The position numbers were made by a program, and so were the translations under genes. A stretch of 64,000 bases of DNA, from positions 1,178,001 through 1,242,000 of the forward strand of contig LR134362.1 in assembly GCA_900637275.1 (NCBI GenBank). The letters run 5' to 3'. Below are positions 51,936 to 60,611 of this stretch, in pieces (positions within the stretch are counted from its first letter, which is position 1; every line of letters begins with the position of its first letter). The notes below the pieces were generated by a model. That model did not search any database. It had not been told where the DNA came from and worked only from the letters and a program-made list of their open reading frames with translations. The stretch is from [Pasteurella] aerogenes (lineage in GTDB: Bacteria > Pseudomonadota > Gammaproteobacteria > Enterobacterales > Pasteurellaceae).

Positions 51936-53783
51936 ATGAGCATAAAAATTCTTCCTCCTCAACTGGCGAATCAAATTGCGGCGGGTGAAGTGGTAGAACG
52001 TCCCGCATCGGTAGTCAAGGAATTAGTGGAAAACAGCCTTGACGCCGGTGCGACACAAATTCAAATTGATATTGAACATGGGGGAGCGAGCTTAATTCGG
52101 ATTCGCGATAACGGGATCGGCATTGCCAAATCCGAACTTTCTCTTGCGCTAGCACGCCACGCCACCAGCAAAATCAGCTCAATTGAAGATTTAGAAACCA
52201 TTTTAAGTCTTGGCTTTCGCGGCGAAGCCTTGGCAAGTATCAGCTCCGTTTCCCGTCTCACTCTCACCTCCCGTCCACAAGATCAAGCACAAGCTTGGCA
52301 AGTTTATGCACAAGGACGGGAAATGGAAACCACAATTCAACCGGCATCCCATCCCGTCGGTACGACTGTTGAGGTTGCCAACCTCTTTTTTAACACACCG
52401 GCAAGACGAAAATTTTTACGCACCGACAAAACTGAATTTGCCCATATTGACGAAATCATTCGGCGCATTGCCCTCGCTAAACCAAGCGTTGCTTTTACCT
52501 TGACTCACAACAATAAAATCGTCAGACAATATAAAAGTGCGGTCGATAATTTACAAAAAATGAAACGCGTGGCAGCAATTTGCGGCGAAGATTTTATGCA
52601 AAATGCACTACAAATTGACTGGAAACACGATCATCTGCATCTCTCCGGTTGGATTGCACTGCCAAGTTATACCCGCTTACAAAATGATCTGGCTTATAGT
52701 TATGTCAATGGCAGAATGGTGCGCGATAAAGTGATTAATCATGCCATCAAACAAGCTTATGCAGAAGAACGACACAGCGAGCAACATCCGGCATTTGTAT
52801 TATTTATTGATTTGGATCCTAACGAAGTGGATGTAAACGTGCATCCCACCAAACATGAAGTACGTTTTCATCAATCACGCTTAATTCATGACTTTATTTG
52901 GCAAGGCATTTATAACGCGCTACATTCTGCGACGGCACAAACAGACACAGCCGCGCTACGAAAATCTGCGCCAGAAAACCCGGCTGCGCATGTTCAAGTG
53001 AGTGAGCCGCAAGGACAATGGTCGGTTGCCACAAAACCTAATCGCGCCGCCGCTGGCAAAAATATCTTTGCTACAAACACAGGCAATACGGTTGCAACAA
53101 CATCTTCGGATTTTACACCGCACTTTACAGAAAAAGCACCTCGTGCTGCACAAAAAGCCTATGCGGAATTAATGTCGGCAGAAAAAATCACGACGTTACC
53201 GACAACCACTTTGCCTCCAATCAGCGATAACCAAACCATTGCAAATACCATAACAATAGCCTCTCATACGGTGTTACATAGTCTGGCATTAGTGGAAAAT
53301 AAAGCCTTATTATTACAACAGCAGCAGCGGTTTTATCTGCTTCCACTGGAAAAATTGCAACGCTTAAAACATCAATTGACGTTACAACAAGAAAGTCAAA
53401 GCCCGCTATTAATTCCCGTGATGTTTCGCTTAACTGCTACCCAGCAACAACGTTGGCAGCAACAAAAAGACTTTTTTCAACAAGCACAATTTGAATTTAC
53501 CGAAAATTTGGCGCAACATCGTATTAGTCTCAATAAAGTGCCGAGCTGTTTACGCCAACATAATTTACAAAAAATTGTGATAAGTTTATTAGAGCAAGAC
53601 TGTAACGATTTTTCATTATTTTTGACCGCACTTTGTCAACAAATTCCAGCGGAAACTATCGAAGTATTCGCCGATGCGGTCAGTTTATTAAATGAAACAG
53701 AACGACGTTTAGGTACACAAAAAACACCATTAAACACCTTGCTAATTCCAATTAATTGGCAACCTTACTTAGAGCAACTATAA
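51936..53783 (+). CDS. mutL: DNA mismatch repair protein MutL
   Basis: This 615-residue ATPase matches the MutL N-terminal domain (IAAGEVVERPASVVKELVENS, SLDAGATQIQI, DNGIGI near 60, FRGEALASISSV), followed by a variable linker (about 335-425) and a C-terminal dimerisation domain. As in E. coli, no metal-dependent endonuclease motif is seen. USS copies occur in the coding region. It begins 10 bases after amiB and overlaps miaA by one base. Confidence 0.97.
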   Translation: MSIKILPPQLANQIAAGEVVERPASVVKELVENSLDAGATQIQIDIEHGGASLIRIRDNGIGIAKSELSLALARHATSKISSIEDLETILSLGFRGEALASISSVSRLTLTSRPQDQAQAWQVYAQGREMETTIQPASHPVGTTVEVANLFFNTPARRKFLRTDKTEFAHIDEIIRRIALAKPSVAFTLTHNNKIVRQYKSAVDNLQKMKRVAAICGEDFMQNALQIDWKHDHLHLSGWIALPSYTRLQNDLAYSYVNGRMVRDKVINHAIKQAYAEERHSEQHPAFVLFIDLDPNEVDVNVHPTKHEVRFHQSRLIHDFIWQGIYNALHSATAQTDTAALRKSAPENPAAHVQVSEPQGQWSVATKPNRAAAGKNIFATNTGNTVATTSSDFTPHFTEKAPRAAQKAYAELMSAEKITTLPTTTLPPISDNQTIANTITIASHTVLHSLALVENKALLLQQQQRFYLLPLEKLQRLKHQLTLQQESQSPLLIPVMFRLTATQQQRWQQQKDFFQQAQFEFTENLAQHRISLNKVPSCLRQHNLQKIVISLLEQDCNDFSLFLTALCQQIPAETIEVFADAVSLLNETERRLGTQKTPLNTLLIPINWQPYLEQL

Positions 53784-54715
53784 TGAAATCTGCCAGCAAA
53801 CTGCATGCTATTTTTTTAATGGGCCCGACGGCTTCCGGTAAAACCGATTTAGCTATTCGACTACGCCAAACTTTACCGGTGGAGATTATTAGTGTCGATT
53901 CTGCGCTGATTTATCGGGGAATGGATATTGGTACCGCCAAACCGAATGTACAAGAACTTGCGCTCGCCCCACATCGTTTGATTGATATTAAAGACCCAAG
54001 CGAAAGTTATTCTGCCGCTGAGTTTCGCCGCGATGCGCTGCGTGAAATGCAAGAGATTAGCGCGCAAGGCAAAATTCCCTTATTAGTCGGCGGAACCATG
54101 TTATATTTCAAAGCCTTATTAGAGGGGCTTTCGCCCTTGCCTTCCGCTGATGAAAAAGTGCGGTCAGAAATTGAAGCAAAAGCGGCGCAATTCGGATGGG
54201 CAGCCTTGCATCAAGAATTAGCTAAAATCGATCCCGTTTCTGCCCAGCGCATTAACCCGAATGATTCGCAACGCATTAATCGCGCCTTGGAAGTGTTTTA
54301 TTTAAGCGGACAAACGCTCACTGCACTTAGCGCGCAAAAAAGCGAGGCATTGCCTTATCATATTGACCAATTTGCTATTGCACCACAAGATCGCAGCCTG
54401 TTACATCAACGTATTGAATGGCGTTTTCATAAAATGATCGAACAAGGATTCCAACAAGAAGTGGAAAAACTCTATTCTCGCGGTGATTTACATCCGGATC
54501 TACCCTCTATTCGCTGCGTAGGTTATCGCCAGATGTGGGAATATTTGCGTGGTGATTACAACCATGAGGAAATGGTTTTTCGTGGCATATGTGCTACACG
54601 CCAGTTGGCAAAGCGCCAAATTACTTGGTTAAGAGGCTGGAAATCGCCATTACAATGGTTAGATAGTTTACAAATTGAACAGGCCAAACAACAAATTCTG
54701 CAAACTTTAAAATAA
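53783..54715 (+). CDS. miaA: tRNA dimethylallyltransferase MiaA
   Basis: This 310-residue enzyme adds an isopentenyl group to A37 of UNN-reading tRNAs. The P-loop is GPTASGKTDLA (near 13), with SVDSALIYRGMDIGTAKP, DIKDPSESYSAAEFRRDA, and LVGGTMLYFKALLEGLSPLP. The start overlaps the mutL stop by one base (TAATG). mutL-miaA-hfq-hflX is a conserved order. Confidence 0.97.
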   Translation: MKSASKLHAIFLMGPTASGKTDLAIRLRQTLPVEIISVDSALIYRGMDIGTAKPNVQELALAPHRLIDIKDPSESYSAAEFRRDALREMQEISAQGKIPLLVGGTMLYFKALLEGLSPLPSADEKVRSEIEAKAAQFGWAALHQELAKIDPVSAQRINPNDSQRINRALEVFYLSGQTLTALSAQKSEALPYHIDQFAIAPQDRSLLHQRIEWRFHKMIEQGFQQEVEKLYSRGDLHPDLPSIRCVGYRQMWEYLRGDYNHEEMVFRGICATRQLAKRQITWLRGWKSPLQWLDSLQIEQAKQQILQTLK

Positions 54716-54776
54716 TTTATTGATAATGATGACATTACTGTAGATTACTGATATATTGAAAAGCGGAGGCACGACT

Positions 54777-54806
54777 GTTTCCGGATATTAGACGGTTTCC
54801 GTATAT
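54777..54806 (+). repeat. Direct repeat upstream of hfq
   Basis: GTTTCCGGATAT (54777-54788) and GTTTCCGTATAT (54795-54806) are 11 of 12 identical and 18 bases apart. They lie about 40-70 bases before the hfq ATG, in the 129-base miaA-hfq gap. This may be a regulator site; no known family is recognised. Confidence 0.5.
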
Positions 54807-54844
54807 TTACACAGCACATAATTATATAAAGAAGGAAATAAAAA

Positions 54845-55138
54845 ATGGCAAAAGGACAATCTCTACAAGATCCTTATTTGAACGCGTTACGTCGCGAACG
54901 TATTCCGGTCTCAATTTATTTGGTGAACGGTATTAAACTACAAGGTCAAATCGAATCATTCGACCAATTTGTGATTTTACTTAAAAATACGGTTAACCAA
55001 ATGGTGTATAAACACGCCATTTCCACAGTGGTTCCGGCTCGTTCCGTGACACACCACAACAATACCGCGCCACAGTCAACACATCACCATCATAACCAAG
55101 ATGTGCAAACTGAAGACGCTGATGGTCAATCTGAATAA
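54845..55138 (+). CDS. hfq: RNA chaperone Hfq
   Basis: This 97-residue protein has the Sm core with Sm1 (YLVNGIKLQGQIESFDQFVI) and Sm2 (MVYKHAISTVVP) and proximal-face residues QSLQDPYLNALRRERIPV. The C-terminal tail is His/Asn-rich (THHNNTAPQSTHHHHNQ), which differs from the E. coli tail. It works as a hexamer in sRNA-mRNA pairing. GAAGGAAATAAAAA precedes the ATG. hflX begins just after. Confidence 0.97.
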   Translation: MAKGQSLQDPYLNALRRERIPVSIYLVNGIKLQGQIESFDQFVILLKNTVNQMVYKHAISTVVPARSVTHHNNTAPQSTHHHHNQDVQTEDADGQSE

Positions 55139-55140
55139 CA

Positions 55141-56529
55141 TTGCAGCATTCAAAAAATAAAGTGCCAAGCGAGTCGCTTTCTGCACAATCACAAAGTGCG
55201 GTAGATTTTAATGAAATTTCTACCGCACTTTCTACTGTTTCTTATGCTTTAAATTCTGATGCATTTTCCGATTGCGACAAGGCAATTATAGTGCATACCT
55301 TTTTCACGCAAAAAAATCTTGATGATTTGCTGGAATTTCAATCTTTAGCAACTTCCGCCAAAGTTCAAATTTTAACGACCATCACTACTTCGCGAGCAAC
55401 GCCACAAGCCAAATATTTTATCGGGCAAGGTAAAGCGGAAGAAATCGCCGAAGCAGTAAAACAATACAACGCGGATGTTGTGTTATTTAATCATAGTCTC
55501 ACACCGGCACAAACCCGTAATTTAGAAAGTCTGTGTCAATGTCGTGTGGTTGATCGTACCGGGCTTATTCTCGATATTTTTGCGCAACGCGCCCGTTCTC
55601 ATGAAGGGAAATTACAAGTCGAATTGGCGCAATTAAAACATTTAGCCACCCGTCTTGTGCGTCGAAAAACTGGTTTGGATCAACAAAAAGGCGCTGTCGG
55701 TTTACGCGGTCCCGGCGAAACACAATTGGAAACTGACCGGCGTTTGATCAAAGTGCGTATTGCCCAATTGCAAAATCGCTTAGAAAAAGTTGCCAAACAG
55801 CGCCAACAAAACCGTCAAACCAGACAAAAATCCGCAATCCCAACAATTTCATTGGTCGGCTATACCAATGCCGGAAAATCGACGTTATTCAATACGTTAA
55901 CGCAATCTGAGGTATACGCTGCAGATCAACTTTTTGCCACCTTGGATCCCACCTTAAGACGCCTATCCGTACAAGATGTGGGGACTACCATTTTAGCGGA
56001 TACGGTAGGATTTATTCGTGATTTGCCCCATGATTTAATTTCCGCCTTTAAATCAACCTTACAAGAAACCACCGAAGCCAGTTTATTACTGCACGTTATT
56101 GATGCCTCTGATAGTCGGAAATTAGAAAATATTCAAGCAGTTAATCAGGTATTAGAAGAAATTAACGCCCATCAAGTTCCCACTTTATTGGTTTATAACA
56201 AAATAGATCAATTGGAACAATGTGTTCCTCATATTGAATATAACGCTCAACAACAACCTGTTGCAGTTTACCTTTCCGCTCATCAGCAGCAAGGAATTGA
56301 TCTCCTACTTGATGCCATCCGCCAACGTTTAGTTAACGAATTAGTGGAATTAGAAATTAAACTTAGCGTGAATCAAGGCAAAATTCGCCACGCCCTGTAT
56401 CAGTTGGATTGCATCTGTCAAGAAACTATCAACGAGCAAGGTGAATTTCTCCTCCACATCAAACTCGACCAAATTGAATGGGCAAAATTGCTAAAACAAT
56501 TCCCAATATTAGAAAAATATTTACCTTAG
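55141..56529 (+). CDS. hflX: Ribosome-associated GTPase HflX
   Basis: This 462-residue GTPase has an N-terminal HflX domain (PQAKYFIGQGKAEEIAE, LDIFAQRARSHEGKLQVEL), a helical linker, a GTPase domain (VGYTNAGKSTLFN P-loop, DTVGF, NKID) and a C-terminal domain. It splits stalled ribosomes after heat stress. The start is TTG at 55141, because upstream in-frame codons reach a stop and no ATG, GTG or TTG lies between 55141 and the conserved part. The first about 25 residues are unlike E. coli HflX and contain a USS-pair hairpin. Confidence 0.92.
   Translation: MQHSKNKVPSESLSAQSQSAVDFNEISTALSTVSYALNSDAFSDCDKAIIVHTFFTQKNLDDLLEFQSLATSAKVQILTTITTSRATPQAKYFIGQGKAEEIAEAVKQYNADVVLFNHSLTPAQTRNLESLCQCRVVDRTGLILDIFAQRARSHEGKLQVELAQLKHLATRLVRRKTGLDQQKGAVGLRGPGETQLETDRRLIKVRIAQLQNRLEKVAKQRQQNRQTRQKSAIPTISLVGYTNAGKSTLFNTLTQSEVYAADQLFATLDPTLRRLSVQDVGTTILADTVGFIRDLPHDLISAFKSTLQETTEASLLLHVIDASDSRKLENIQAVNQVLEEINAHQVPTLLVYNKIDQLEQCVPHIEYNAQQQPVAVYLSAHQQQGIDLLLDAIRQRLVNELVELEIKLSVNQGKIRHALYQLDCICQETINEQGEFLLHIKLDQIEWAKLLKQFPILEKYLP
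55193..55231 (+). repeat. USS-pair hairpin inside the hflX N-terminal coding region
   Basis: AAAGTGCGGTAGA (55194-55206) and TCTACCGCACTTT (55219-55231) form a 13-bp stem. In its context it resembles an hfq terminator, but the reading frame of hflX passes through it. It is followed by CTACTG, not by a T tract. Confidence 0.75.
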
Positions 56530-56611
56530 TATCTTTACAACTGCGCTAAATGACATTCTTATGAGAGTCTCTACGTGACTCACTAGCTTTTACCTGACAC
56601 ACAAAAAAGTG

Positions 56612-56658
56612 GAGAATAAAAAAAGAAAAAACCACCCAATTAAAAATTAGATGGTTTT
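56612..56658 (-). terminator. Terminator of the porin gene
   Basis: On the minus strand AAAACCATCTAATT and AATTGGGTGGTTTT form a 14-bp stem with a UUU loop, including G-U pairs, followed by a long T-rich tract. It lies about 20 bases after the porin stop. Confidence 0.8.
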
Positions 56659-56678
56659 AATGCTAGGATATGACTAAA

Positions 56679-57764
56679 TTAGAATAATACCTGCATACCA
56701 ACGCCATAAATATGATTTTTTTCTTCGTCATCCTCTGTATTTTTGATACGTTCTTCTTCGACCATGACATAGGTGATGACATTTTGGCTAAATTTGTAGT
56801 CGATACCTACTTGATAACGATTTCTGCTTTTCTCTTTATTCTCTCCTTTTGCAAAGTCATCGTCATATTTCAGATTTTTGTGTTCCCACTGAGCAAAAAG
56901 TGCCGATGGTTCAGAGAATTGATAACGGAAATCCACCATAGCATACTTACCCTTTACATCGCCTTGGTTAGACCAAAGGTTATTATATGAATCTCTGTCT
57001 TGACCATAGTTTAAGGCAAGATAAAGCGGCCCATAAGTATAACTACCGTGAACTAACCATGCTCTGTGTTTTGCCACCGTATCAGTGGTATAACCTAAGT
57101 TATCATAGTTATCCTGATTATAACCTGCCGCTAATTCCAATTTATTATCATCAGCAAACTCATAATGATAAAAAGCGGTGACGCCATAACCGTTTTTGTA
57201 TTTATCACCCTCGGTTTTCAGTTTTTTATCAATATCTTTATTAGAATGTCCAAATAAGTAATCAAGACCGAAACTAAATCCACCCCAATCTGCCGAGCGG
57301 AATTTTACCGATTTATCCGCAAGCGTAGTCAAAAGACCATATTCGCCGGAACGATAATAAGTGGCATCTTGTAACACAGCATCACCGCTCGTTTTTTGGC
57401 GACCGAAGGTTAATGTACCAATATCTTCATATTTTAATCCACCAAAAAACTCACGCGTAGTCAAACTACCAAAATCGCTGTCCGAACCGTTTTGTTTAAA
57501 AGCATCATCACCACCATCATTATCTTCAAAACGCAGTTCCGACCCAACAATACCAGATAAACCGTTGCCCAAATCTTGGGTTGCACTGAACAGTAAACGT
57601 GAGCCATCGTTTTTCAAGTCACCGCGATCACCGACTCTGCCTAAAAACGTACTGAATAACCCGCCTAAATTAACATTTGCTCCATCTTGTTCATAGATAA
57701 CAACAGCATTCGCTGAAGTAGCTGCTACTGCCGCTACCACGAATGCGACTAATGTCCGTTTCAT
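56679..57764 (-). CDS. Gram-negative outer-membrane porin (OmpH/P2-like)
   Basis: This 361-residue beta-barrel porin has a signal peptide (MKRTLVAFVVAAVAATSANA) and ends with Phe (GMQVLF), the BamA signal. The barrel pattern of alternating residues, YEDIGTLTFGRQKTSGDAVL, and Gly/Asp-rich loops is typical of Pasteurella OmpH and Haemophilus P2. The ATG 57764 is chosen because it gives the signal peptide; the longer frame is not one. The promoter region holds a near-consensus CRP site and a long leader. Confidence 0.93.
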   Translation of the reverse strand: MKRTLVAFVVAAVAATSANAVVIYEQDGANVNLGGLFSTFLGRVGDRGDLKNDGSRLLFSATQDLGNGLSGIVGSELRFEDNDGGDDAFKQNGSDSDFGSLTTREFFGGLKYEDIGTLTFGRQKTSGDAVLQDATYYRSGEYGLLTTLADKSVKFRSADWGGFSFGLDYLFGHSNKDIDKKLKTEGDKYKNGYGVTAFYHYEFADDNKLELAAGYNQDNYDNLGYTTDTVAKHRAWLVHGSYTYGPLYLALNYGQDRDSYNNLWSNQGDVKGKYAMVDFRYQFSEPSALFAQWEHKNLKYDDDFAKGENKEKSRNRYQVGIDYKFSQNVITYVMVEEERIKNTEDDEEKNHIYGVGMQVLF

Positions 57765-57860
57765 AATAAAATTTCTTCCTGAATTACATTTTTCACAAAA
57801 TCCGCATTGAACTACTGCATCGTTGCAATGCCAAATCACGCTCCATTCGCGTGAGGAGTA

Positions 57861-57890
57861 AATACTGGCAAAGAAATTCTCCCCCGTCAA
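57861..57890 (-). promoter_or_regulatory. Predicted porin promoter
   Basis: On the minus strand TTGACG (-35, 57890-57885) and AGTATT (-10, 57866-57861) are 18 bases apart. The predicted start near 57855 puts the CRP centre at about -62, the class I position, and leaves a leader of about 90 bases. Confidence 0.55.
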
Positions 57891-57909
57891 CAAAAAGTCC
57901 AATGAGTTT

Positions 57910-57925
57910 CGTGATCACGATCACA
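57910..57925. promoter_or_regulatory. CRP-binding site upstream of the porin gene
   Basis: CGTGATCACGATCACA matches the palindromic consensus TGTGATCTAGATCACA except at the first base and the two centre bases. This is a strong CRP site; cAMP-dependent control of the porin is expected. Confidence 0.8.
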
Positions 57926-57962
57926 TTTTAGCGTACAATCTTATGAGTCATAGCAAAACTTA

Positions 57963-58931
57963 CTATTTATTCGCCAAAATCACCGCTCTTTTAGGAGCGG
58001 GATAGCCTTCGATAGTTTTGCTGTAATCTAGCGGATCGAGAAAATCAATTAAACTTTCGTTTTCCAACCAATCGGTTTTGCGTTGCTCCTCAAGGGTCGT
58101 AACCGCGACATCCACACAGCGGACATGATGAAAACCAACTTTTTTCAACCAATGAATGAGCGCAGCAACAGAAGGGATAAAATACACATTTTTCATTTTT
58201 GCATAACGATCCGCCGGCATCAATACCGTATTTTCATCACCGTCCACTACTAAGGTTTCTAACACCAATTCCCCACCTTTCACTAATTGATTACGCAATT
58301 GAGTTAAATGATCCAGCGGCGATTTGCGATGATACAACACGCCCATGGAAAACACCGTATCAAACGCGGCTAGAGGTTGCATTTCTTCAATGCCTAAAGG
58401 AATTAAATTGGCTCGACGATCGTTATTCAGCAATTTACGCACCGCCTCAAATTGGCACAAAAATAATTCCGTCGGATCAATTCCAACCACCATTTTTGCG
58501 CCCTCGCCAACCATGCGCCACATATGATAACCACTGCCACAGCCTACATCCAAAATCACGCGGTCTTGCAATGGCGCCAAATGCGGCAATACACGATCCC
58601 ACTTAAAATCTGAACGCCATTCGCAATCAATATGAATGCCATGCAAATGATAAGGCCCTTTGCGCCAAGGCATTAATTGTTTGAGATGATAAATAATGCG
58701 TTGTTTTTCTCCCTCGGATAACGGCAAATCTCGTTCAGATTTGACCGCACTTTTCAAATCAATCTGATCGGCGATTAAGTGCGGTAGAAAATCAAGCAGT
58801 TTTGACCATTTCGCATAATCGCCATGGGTTTGCTTTTCCCATTGGGTTAATTGCAACGGTAAAGTTTCTAGCCATGCCGACAAAGGCGAAAGGGCAATTT
58901 GTTGATAAAAAGGACGAAAATCAATGCTCAT
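57963..58931 (-). CDS. cmoB: tRNA U34 carboxymethyltransferase CmoB
   Basis: This 322-residue enzyme uses carboxy-S-adenosylmethionine to convert 5-hydroxyuridine at the wobble position to 5-oxyacetyluridine. The methyltransferase motif is DVGCGSGYHMWRM (near 130), with WRSDFKWDRVLPH, SMGVLYHRKSPLDHL and MKNVYFIPS further on. The start MSIDFRPFYQQI at 58931 is one base after the putP stop, so translation is coupled. It matches E. coli CmoB in length (323). Confidence 0.95.
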   Translation of the reverse strand: MSIDFRPFYQQIALSPLSAWLETLPLQLTQWEKQTHGDYAKWSKLLDFLPHLIADQIDLKSAVKSERDLPLSEGEKQRIIYHLKQLMPWRKGPYHLHGIHIDCEWRSDFKWDRVLPHLAPLQDRVILDVGCGSGYHMWRMVGEGAKMVVGIDPTELFLCQFEAVRKLLNNDRRANLIPLGIEEMQPLAAFDTVFSMGVLYHRKSPLDHLTQLRNQLVKGGELVLETLVVDGDENTVLMPADRYAKMKNVYFIPSVAALIHWLKKVGFHHVRCVDVAVTTLEEQRKTDWLENESLIDFLDPLDYSKTIEGYPAPKRAVILANK

Positions 58932-58932
58932 A

Positions 58933-60486
58933 TTATAATGCCTGTTTATAAGCTTTATCCGCTTGCTCAAAAGTGTCTTGAATCGCTTGGCTTGGTGCAT
59001 CGGATAACAAGGACACCACCAAGATCGCAAGGCTGGCTAAAATAAATCCGGGGATCATTTCATAAATATTGTACCAATCATTTTGGCTAATCGCCTCTCC
59101 CGCGCCTGCCCAAAACAAAACATTTGCCACCGCACTTTTCCAAATAAACACGGTAATCGCGCCGGTTAACATCCCCGCCATCGCAGCAGAAGCGGTCATG
59201 CGTTTCCAAAATAAGGAAAACAACACCACCGGACCAAAGGCACAACCAAATCCAGCCCAAGCAAATTGTACCAACGCCAACACTTTACTGTTTTCATCTT
59301 GCGCAATCCAAATGGCAATGGCAGCAATCAACAGCACCATCGCGCGCCCAAGCCAAACCAATTCTTTTTCACCTGCTTTCGGACGAATAAAGCCTTTGTA
59401 AAAATCTTCAGTAATGGCGCTGGAAGAAATCAATAATTGGCAACTTAAGGTACTCATCACCGCCGCTAAAATTGCTGATAATAAAATCCCGGCAATCCAT
59501 GGGTTAAACAATAATTGCGCCAATTCGATAAAAACCTGTTCGGGTTCGTTGTTCACAATACCTGCAACAGAGGGATTGGCATAAAAATACGCAATACCAA
59601 AAAAGCCAATGCCCACCGCGCCAACTAAGCATAAAATCATCCAAGTGATACTAATGCGTCGTGCTTGCGTTAAAGATTTCACGGAATCCGCCGCCATAAA
59701 ACGAGCGAGAATATGCGGTTGTCCGAAATAGCCCAAGCCCCATGCCGCAAGACTAAATAAACCGAGTACAGTAGTTCCGTTAAAAATATCGGTAAAATCT
59801 TTTTGTACTGCCATTTCCGCTTGCACTAATACCTGTTGGAATTCCTCTACGCCACCGATACTCAAAACTACATAAACTGGCGTTAAAATTAAAGCGAAAA
59901 TCATCAAGGTCGCTTGAATGGTGTCCGTCCAACTGACGGCTAAAAAACCGCCGATAAAGGTATAAGCAATGGTCGCTAAGGCACCATACCAAAGGGCGAT
60001 GGAATAATCGATATGAAAAAGGTTTTGGAATAATTTCGCTCCCGCCACGACGCCGGATGCGCAATAAATGGTAAAAAAGACCAAAATAATCGTTGCGGAA
60101 ACAATTTTAAGCAACGGATGACCCGCGCCAAAGCGATTATGAAAATATTCCGGCAACGTCAACGCATTATGATTAAATTCGGTATAAACCCGCAACCGTC
60201 CGGCAACAAACAACCAGTTAAGATATGCGCCGATGGTTAAACCGATAGCAATCCATCCCTCCACTAGCCCAGAAAGGTAAATGGCGCCGGGCAACCCCAT
60301 TAATAACCATCCTGACATATCCGATGCACCGGCGGACATTGCGGTAACAAAACTGCCAAGACGACGTCCACCTAAAATATAATCTGACAAATTGTTGGTA
60401 TAATAATAAGCTAACACGCCAATCAACAACATTCCGAAAATATAGACAGTAAACGTAACAATTGTTGGATCAAATCCAAACATCAT
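58933..60486 (-). CDS. putP: Sodium/proline symporter PutP
   Basis: This 517-residue SSS-family transporter has about 13 helices. PutP signatures are GGRRLGSFVTAMSAGASDMSG near 40, TLPEYFHNRFG near 110, and SWTDTIQATLMIFALI near 195. It imports proline with Na+. The second Met (60483) may be the true start. It forms a coupled pair with cmoB and is divergent from rng. Confidence 0.94.
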   Translation of the reverse strand: MMFGFDPTIVTFTVYIFGMLLIGVLAYYYTNNLSDYILGGRRLGSFVTAMSAGASDMSGWLLMGLPGAIYLSGLVEGWIAIGLTIGAYLNWLFVAGRLRVYTEFNHNALTLPEYFHNRFGAGHPLLKIVSATIILVFFTIYCASGVVAGAKLFQNLFHIDYSIALWYGALATIAYTFIGGFLAVSWTDTIQATLMIFALILTPVYVVLSIGGVEEFQQVLVQAEMAVQKDFTDIFNGTTVLGLFSLAAWGLGYFGQPHILARFMAADSVKSLTQARRISITWMILCLVGAVGIGFFGIAYFYANPSVAGIVNNEPEQVFIELAQLLFNPWIAGILLSAILAAVMSTLSCQLLISSSAITEDFYKGFIRPKAGEKELVWLGRAMVLLIAAIAIWIAQDENSKVLALVQFAWAGFGCAFGPVVLFSLFWKRMTASAAMAGMLTGAITVFIWKSAVANVLFWAGAGEAISQNDWYNIYEMIPGFILASLAILVVSLLSDAPSQAIQDTFEQADKAYKQAL

Positions 60487-60611
60487 GACCTCACACTATG
60501 ATTTTATCGTACGAAAATTTGAGAAAGGTCACATTTTACCTTATTTGCCTCTATTATTCTATTTTCCTTTTCGTTAGACTAAAGCGAAACAAAATTAAGG
60601 ATATTGTTATT

